Source: Isoetes taiwanensis (Eukaryota; Streptophyta; Lycopodiopsida; Isoetales; Isoetaceae). Taken from it: 64,000 nucleotides of DNA. Made by a program: the position numbers and the translations under genes. The stretch spans positions 7,375,727-7,439,726 of the forward strand of contig JAJEKV010000049.1 in assembly GCA_021234155.1 (NCBI GenBank). The letters run 5' to 3'. Of this stretch, positions 57,757 to 64,000 are shown in pieces (within the stretch, counting starts at the first letter, position 1; each line of letters opens with the position of its first letter). The notes beneath the pieces are model-generated. The model worked only from the letters and a program-made list of their open reading frames with translations, was not told the origin of the DNA and searched no databases.

Positions 57757-58375
57757 CCGAATTGGACACAAGGAAGAAGCGGGCGACTCACAATTTTTAG
57801 GTGTCTTTAGGGCACAGCATGCTCTTTGGTAGCCATGAAGTTGGACGAGGAAGAAGCTGACTCACCTGCGAATTTTGAGTGTGCTGGGAATTTGGCACAT
57901 GCCTCTTACGGCGATGCCATGGAGTCACCTTCGTCGAGAGAAGCGGTGGGAGCACATGCCTCTTGGCCAGCGCCATGGTACCGTCCCGAGGAGAGCGGTG
58001 AGGCACACTCTTTGGCACCATGAGAGTTTGCTGGTACGCGCTCGGCGGCCGGTGAGGCACATGCCTCTTGCAGCAGCCATGAGTCAGCAGCACATGCTAT
58101 TGGTAGCCATGAAATTAAGCCTTCGTCCCGAGAGGAAAGCGGTGAGGCACGCTCTTGGTGGCGCCATGAGTGCAGCCGCCGTTAGAGCGGTGAAGTGCCA
58201 TGCTCTTGGTAGCCATGGAATTACCATATAGAAGCGGTGAAGGGTTGAGACACCTATAAGTAGCGCTAGAAGGGGGTCGCGGCTAAGCGAGTTGGTAGAT
58301 AGGGCTATAGAGAGGGAGGGAGGGAGGGAGGGAGGGAGGAGAGAGATGAAATGAAATGAAATGAAATGGGAAATT
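57757..58375. repeat. Short module X plus (GGGA)n and (GAAAT)n
   Basis: ATTGGACACAAGGAAGAAGC starts the block at 57,758, followed by GAATTTTGAGTGTGCTGGGA and several GAGGCACATGCCTCTTG / CCATGAG units of about 60 bases. It ends with (GGGA)6-7 at 58,313-58,338 and four GAAAT units at 58,348-58,368. It is a reduced form of the arrays at 53,790 and 61,680. Confidence 0.8.
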
Positions 58376-58399
58376 TATTATTCGTCTGTGAAGACCATC

Positions 58400-59180
58400 G
58401 AGGGTCTAGAAGCGTTCCATTTGCTCCAACCATTATCAAACATTATCTCATCAATCGTCCTGGAGTTAGTAACACATTGGTCTCCTCCTCCCTTTCTCTC
58501 TAACTCCTCCATTTCCTAAGCTAAGTGGATTACTTTTTTAAGAGCCATCTCGGTATTTTAATGTATCGCCAAGAAGTTGCCAATTTTGCTTCTTTGGAGC
58601 TCAAAAATTGCAACATGTCCTTGAATAATACTGTATCGTCACCGAGATATTTACATAGGCTGGGCAATGTAAAATTACATGTGCCTAGTCCTCTACCTCA
58701 TCTGCTCCACATATCTTACAATATCTCACCTCATGTGGTATGTTACTCCATCGTCCAATTTAAGACTCCTGGCCTATGAGAGCTTGGTCATCACGACAAA
58801 TTGTATGTCTCATTTTTCATGGATAACTTTGCACCCAAATATTTGTACTCTTGTAGCATAGGATTCATTACCCTTCTATAGTACTCTTTCTTTATTTACG
58901 GTACATTCCATGACTTATGCATCACACTTTCTTTTTCACCCATTCTAGAGTCTCCCTTTTGTTGTTTTTCGGATCATCGGTTGAGCCCCATTTTCTCATC
59001 AAGCTCTGTAGATGCGTATACCAACCCCCTTATCTATTGTGTCCATGGCATAAAAGGGACACTACCTTCCCTTTCATTAGCCTTCACTTTATATGGAGTG
59101 CTTGCAGTCACATGAGAGTGCTTGACTTCCTAGGGAATCATGCCACTTTCATAAAAGCATATATAAGTAGGGTGTTTGCA
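58400..59180 (-). pseudogene. LINE reverse transcriptase C-terminus with zinc-finger-like CCHC motif (module Z, copy 1)
   Basis: On the minus strand LQEYKYLGAKLSMKNET (58,815-58,860) matches the Y-K-Y-L-G block that follows the RT palm. After it DDQALI and then RYCKICGADEVED (58,688-58,723) with AHV and LHCPAY (58,661-58,683) give C-x2-C-x9-H-x(4,5)-C, the cysteine-histidine motif near the end of many LINE ORF2 proteins. Trail continues to about 58,560 with KEAKLATSWRYIKIPRW-like text. The rest of the element is missing; the minus-strand 3' side runs into (GAAAT)n and module X. Confidence 0.75.
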
Positions 59181-59202
59181 TTTTTGTCCCTAATTCCATG
59201 TA

Positions 59203-59207
<5 letters not shown>

Positions 59208-59241
<34 letters not shown>

Positions 59242-61665
59242 GAGGTGGGCCAAGGCTAGAGAGAAGGTAGGCCAAAGGCGGGATAGAGAGAGAAGTGGAG
59301 CAAGGCACTAGAGAAAGTGGAGCAATGGAAGTTGAGATTTGCATTGTTTCTTGGGTTGTTGAAATATTGAATGGGATCTAGTAAGAGAGAGACATTGAAA
59401 GCTACAATAATTAGTTTTATCCATTAATGATAATAATATGGGCTATGTTTTATTTGAACAAATAATAATAGTTCATCTTTAGTTTTGTCGTAAATTATCA
59501 TGCCCGTAGAGATCATTCTAAACCTCTTTTTTTTTTTTTTTTTTTTTTTTGTTATGGCTAAATTAAACCTATGAATGAAGAGATGAACCTGTTGAAACTT
59601 GAAACTCTTCCATCTCTTCATGATCTCATCTCTTCATTTATGGAAACTCTTCATCTCTTCATCTCTTCATTTATGAATGAATGGAGTTAAATGCTTGACA
59701 AAGATTTCAACATGTCCATGAATGAAGGTGTCCTTGAAACAGCAATTTGAGGCTATATAGACAGTCACGAGCTTTGCTCCATAAAGCTTATAACTGCTTT
59801 GGGCGTCTTGGGGAAGATATATTTGAATCATGCAAAGCATTGATCTCCTCTTAAAACCATCGTGCCATGAGCGTGAGTTTGATGATTGCCATTATAATAA
59901 GGCAAAGTGTTTTCAAAAGATATAATAAGACTACCTTAATAGAACACCCAAACTATAAATGGAAACATTTATCTTATTTAACGAACTCATCAGACGAGAG
60001 CCCGCAATTATCAAACTAGGTATGAAATTGTATGGTTTGAGGAACAAGAAGAAGCGATGAGCAGATTTATTTGTCGGCCAGAAATCTAGAGCTTACACTT
60101 GCTGGGTCAAATTTATGGATAAAAAAAGGGGCATAAATCACGAGAAGTTATAAAGATTGTAAAACTTGAGAGAATGGAAACAGGATAAAAGAAACAAATT
60201 AAGGTTGGAGCATGGAAAAAAGAACGTTTTATCGTAGGAGGGTATATGAGGGGAGTTCCGTGATGATGAGTATCTGCAGTGGCTCGAGAATTTCTAGGAA
60301 GTAAAGATCCCGATCCTAATTTGGCTAAATTGTCAATTCTCGGTTCAGTGGCCCCTTGCATCCGTCGTTGCCCGCCCGTAAAGGAAACCAATCCCACGTT
60401 TCCTCTTTCGACAACATCATTAATACTAAGCTCAAAAGCTGCGCGCATAATCAAAGGCGATTTAACCTGAGGAAATCTCAATAAAGATTATCATTTACAC
60501 ATAAATTATTTCACAAAAGCGAACATTCGGAAGGAGTTTGCATTAGAAATAGCCGATTCTTCCACAAAGATCGTGAATTTCAAAGGAAAAACGGGGGAAA
60601 TTCACGACAATTTGTTACATCGCCATACTTGATGATTTAATAAATGCAATTTCTTGATAAGATCTATGATGCCAAGTGCAAACCCGAGAATAAAGATTCG
60701 CCTTGAGTCCAAGGCGGGCTGGAAAGGCGGCGAAGCAAATGCCAATACAAAGCGAATGAGCAATGAAAGTTAAACACATGAAGGGAATTCCTTGCCGTCA
60801 CGGTTGTCGCCAAAGCCACATGCATTACAAAAATGTATCATGAGCGGTTATTCTTTGGTCGCGTGAGCATAATGAGGGAAACATTCTTCCGGTCACCGAG
60901 GAATGCCATCGTGCCATTTGAAGAGATGAGGAGATGAATCTTCTTATATATCACTATAAGTTTGTTCATGGACACATTGAAATCTCTTGCTTGGCGCTCG
61001 ACCGTGCTGCCGTAATTGTTCATGGACCTTACCGACATGGAGGCCCCACTTGGAGTATGAAAGTTTACCCGGAGCTCTATCTCTTGTCTTGTTAATGCCA
61101 GCCCTACTGCAGCCAAGGGTTTTAGCTTGCACGGCTAGCCCGAAAGTGGCTCGGATGTTACGTATTATGGTGGCGAGACCCTCGACCCGACTTGGTGAGG
61201 AGATAGTTGCTGTATCTTGCTCAGCACCTGCTTGTCCGTGCCATAGTCTCAATGGTGGTGAGGAGAATCCATCTTGAGGCTTCCTTGTTCCCGACAGACC
61301 ACAACATCTGTTACCTCTCAAAGTGTGCCAGCGAAGCACCTCTTCTAAAGCTAGCGCATGCGGGGTCCCCATCTCTTGCAATCCTGTCTTCTGTGCCAAG
61401 CTGTCTTTTTTAGTCGTGGGGCGCTGAAGATTGTGTCTCTAGCGCCCGATCCTGTCCGGGGCTCATTGCTCTCAATTTGTTTCCTCCATTCGTTTCCTTA
61501 GCCCTCGTCTGGCGCTTTGCATTTTGGTGCATTATCCGGGCCGGCGACCTGTCCGTCTCAGATTCGATCTCATGGGCTGGGTCTTCGCCGGGCCTCCTTC
61601 CTCATGGAAGAGGTTTCTCCCCTGTCCTTGTTATCCGTCGGGACCACCATTTTCCGCAGTCCCTC
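59208..61665. repeat. Module Y, copy 2
   Basis: Second copy of the 55,383-57,755 segment, starting with (GA)15 at 59,209-59,238. It is more complete at its right end, carrying 200 further bases (61,465-61,665) that the first copy lacks but the copy at 43.4-44.1 kb has. It contains a run of 24 T (59,527-59,550) replacing a short T run in copy 1. On the minus strand the right third is open for up to 151 codons without a known motif. Confidence 0.88.
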
Positions 61666-61679
61666 CCTTAGTTCTCCAG

Positions 61680-63095
61680 TGGGCTAGGGCTAGGGTTGGG
61701 GTGAGAATGTCTCTCCCTCAAATGGGAGTCTGGGCAAGGGGCTACAAAAGTGGCCATGAGGTTTGGCTATCAGTATGGAAGGGATTAAAGAGAGCTAAAG
61801 GGCTATTAAAATTGAGAATTTCTAAAGGTGTTGCTAAAGCTATAAAAAATTAAAATTAAGAATTGTATGGTATGGAAGGGGACTAAAGGGCTAAAGGGCT
61901 ATTAAAATTGCACACAAGGAAGAAGAATCACGAATTTTTAGTGTGCTAGAACTTCAGCACATGCTAAGCATGGATGGGATTGCACACAAGGAAGAAGAAT
62001 CGAATTTTGAGTGTGCTCGGGCAGCACATGCTATTGGTAGTGGGATTGCACACAAGGAGAAGAATGCTTGTAGGATGGGATTGCACACAAGGAGGAAGAA
62101 GAATCACGAATTTTGAGTGTGTGTTAGAACTTGGCACAATACTCTTGGCGAATGGGATTGCATCTGTGAGGAAAGAAGAAAAGCAACTCACCACATGAAT
62201 TTTGAGTGTGCTAGAACTTGGCACAATATACTAAGCCTTGTGAATAAGCCTTGAATGGGTTTGCACACAAGGAAGAAGAAGCGTGACTCACCTACGAATT
62301 TACGAGGTGTGCTAGAACTTAACTTGCGTGCTAAAGTAGCGAATGGGATTGAGACACAAGGAAGAAGAAGGCTGACTCACGAATTGGACACAAGGAAGAA
62401 GCGAAGACTCTTGGCATAAAAATGGGATTGGACACAAGGAAGAAGAAGGTGACTCCACTTAGAATTGGACACAAGGAAAGGAAGAAGCGAAGGCGACTTC
62501 CAGCGAGGCGACTCAACTGAATTGGACACAAAGGAAGAAGCCCGAAGAAGCGACTCACCTGCAATTTTAGGTATGCTAGAACTTGGCACATGCTACTAAG
62601 CGTAGCATGAGATTGGACACAAAGGAAGAAGCGAGAAGCTGACTCATCTGCGAATTTACGAGTGTGGGAACTTGGCACATGCTCTTGGCGCACCATGAGT
62701 CGCCATTCGAGGAAGAGAGAAGCGGTGAGGCACATGCTCTTGGCGGCGGCGCCATGAGCCGCCTTCATGAGAGAAGCGGTGGGGGCACATGCGTGGCGCC
62801 ATGAGTCGACAGTACATGCTCTTTGGCGCGACACGGTGAAGGCACATGCTGGCGCACCATTATTCCAGCGGCACATGCTCTTGGCGGCGCCATGAGTCAC
62901 CGCCGTCCAAAGAAGCGGTGAGGCACATGCTATTGGCGTGCCATGAGTTGCCTTCCTTAGAGAGAAAGCGGTGAAGTGCCTCTTGTTGCGCCATGAGAAT
63001 GGAATCGCCATTCGAGAGGAGAAGCGGTGCTGAAGGGTTCGAGGGCTTACACCTAGGTAGCTAGAAGGGGTGTGGCTAAGCGCGAGTTGGTAGGG

Positions 63096-63145
<50 letters not shown>
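61680..63145. repeat. Module X, copy 2
   Basis: GGGCTAGGGCTAGGG start at 61,681, AAAGGGCTATTAAAATTG words, then repeated ATTGCACACAAGGAAGAAGA / ATTGGACACAAGGAAGAAG with GAATTTTGAGTGTGCTAGAA (61,905-62,690), then about eight GAGGCACATGCTCTTGGCG / CCATGAGTCGCC units (62,690-63,030), and a (GA)22 run at 63,100-63,143. Same order as copy 1. Confidence 0.88.
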
Positions 63146-63148
<3 letters not shown>

Positions 63149-63149
63149 A

Positions 63150-63935
63150 ATGAAATGGAAATGTTTACATATATAATGCGTCTGCTGGACCACCGGATCT
63201 ATGAGGAGGCGTTCAAGAGCCGTTACATTCAATATTGTAAAAATATCTTCTAATGCATCTTGGAAAGAAATGCGCATCGAGGAGCTCTTCCCCTCATCTT
63301 CCTCTTTCCATAATTACCACCAATAACCTTTGCTTAATTCCTCCTTTGCTCAAGATCATTTCAATTATAAAGTTACGTGATGTTACGAGAGACCAAAATG
63401 TAACCAAATCCTTACAACTAATTTGATACCTATGGCGAAGATCGCATCGTAGTATGAGGGAGAACATATGCCTCATCTTGGGCATTTCTCCCATAGCGCA
63501 TAATTTACATCTGAGCTCATGAGGTATGTTGCTCATCTACCCACTTCCCTCCCAATGCAGTATTGAGCGGAAGGCAGCAGTCTACTAATTGCATGTCTAC
63601 ATTTCGCGACACCCCTTCCACTCAATATCACGGTTGTTGAAGAGAAGGATTGATGAAGCATTTATAACAGCAGCTTTCTTCGCCACAGGACACACCATGA
63701 TCTCGATCCGTGTTCCCTGTTACCCAAGCCCCTAATATCTCCGCGTTGGATAATGTAAATCATTACAATCAATCCCATTTTCTCATCCAAATGCGACAGC
63801 CGAATGCCATCCTCTACTCATCGTCGTATCCATAGCAAGTCTAGGCAAGCTTTCTTTGTACATATCCATTTTGCACTTTACCAAACACTTCAAGGGTTCT
63901 ACACAAGGCCTCTACTTCTAGTGGCACCACCGTAC
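63150..63935 (-). pseudogene. LINE C-terminal fragment (module Z, copy 2)
   Basis: Minus-strand open frame of 80 codons (63,294-63,536) begins SNIPHELRCKLCAMGEM and continues RHMFSLILRCDLRHRYQI, giving C-x2-C-x9-H-x7-C in the place of the LINE C-terminal motif, then CKDLVTFWS. It occupies the same position relative to module X as the LINE fragment at 58.4-59.2 kb (next to GATGAAATGAAATG), but the two proteins are quite diverged. The upstream part (63,560-63,935) is not readable. Confidence 0.6.
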
Positions 63936-64000
63936 CACATTTTGCCCGACATCATATCATATGGAGTTTGTGCCTTAATACTAACTCCGTTCTGAAAAAA

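Overview
The window looks like intergenic DNA from a large, repeat-packed land-plant nuclear genome. It holds one recognisable host gene, a ten-exon plant-type cysteine synthase on the minus strand at 23,606-26,210, whose reading frame is broken. It also holds a short protein-kinase piece (28,784-29,224) and two related copies of a DNA-methyltransferase-like gene (about 9,600-10,650 and 40,935-41,725). Nearly everything else that can be identified is transposable-element or tandem-repeat DNA. The non-LTR retrotransposons are not of the usual flowering-plant L1 look, which hints at a fern, lycophyte or other non-angiosperm; this is an inference. No searches could be run, so all calls rest on motifs read by eye.

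Layout. 1-8.6 kb: a decayed Ty3/gypsy element on the plus strand with protease, reverse transcriptase, RNase H and DD35E integrase in order, then almost 4 kb of extra coding-like sequence and an LTR-like end. 9.1-10.65 kb: a LINE 3' tail and methyltransferase copy 1. 15.7-18.5 kb: a threefold repeat next to a LINE endonuclease domain (minus). 20.8-22.2 kb: a hairpin-forming minisatellite and a tandem duplication. 23.6-26.2 kb: cysteine synthase. 28.8-29.2 kb: kinase fragment. 34.1-39.0 kb: a GC-rich LINE (minus) with endonuclease, reverse transcriptase and a (CTTC)n-type tail. 40.45-41.7 kb: a second, AT-richer LINE RT piece (minus) abutting methyltransferase copy 2 (plus). 43.4-44.8 kb: one copy of a dispersed repeat and two short-period arrays. 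46.1-47.8 kb: a hairpin array, a very long purine tract and a tRNA-derived SINE. 47.9-53.3 kb: about five tandem units of roughly 1.0-1.1 kb. 53.4-64 kb: a large duplicated block made of three modules, X (short tandem repeats), Y (about 2.4 kb) and Z (LINE C-terminus).

A general oddity is that coding relics and repeat copies differ mainly by small insertions and deletions, while codons, catalytic motifs and splice sites stay recognisable. In the cysteine synthase gene most splice junctions are intact but the frame is broken in several exons. This may be real decay or uncorrected long-read indel error; raw reads would decide. Long stretches (10.65-12.99, 13.14-15.74, 18.46-20.56, 29.2-34.0, 38.96-40.45, 44.8-46.1 kb) hold nothing I can support.
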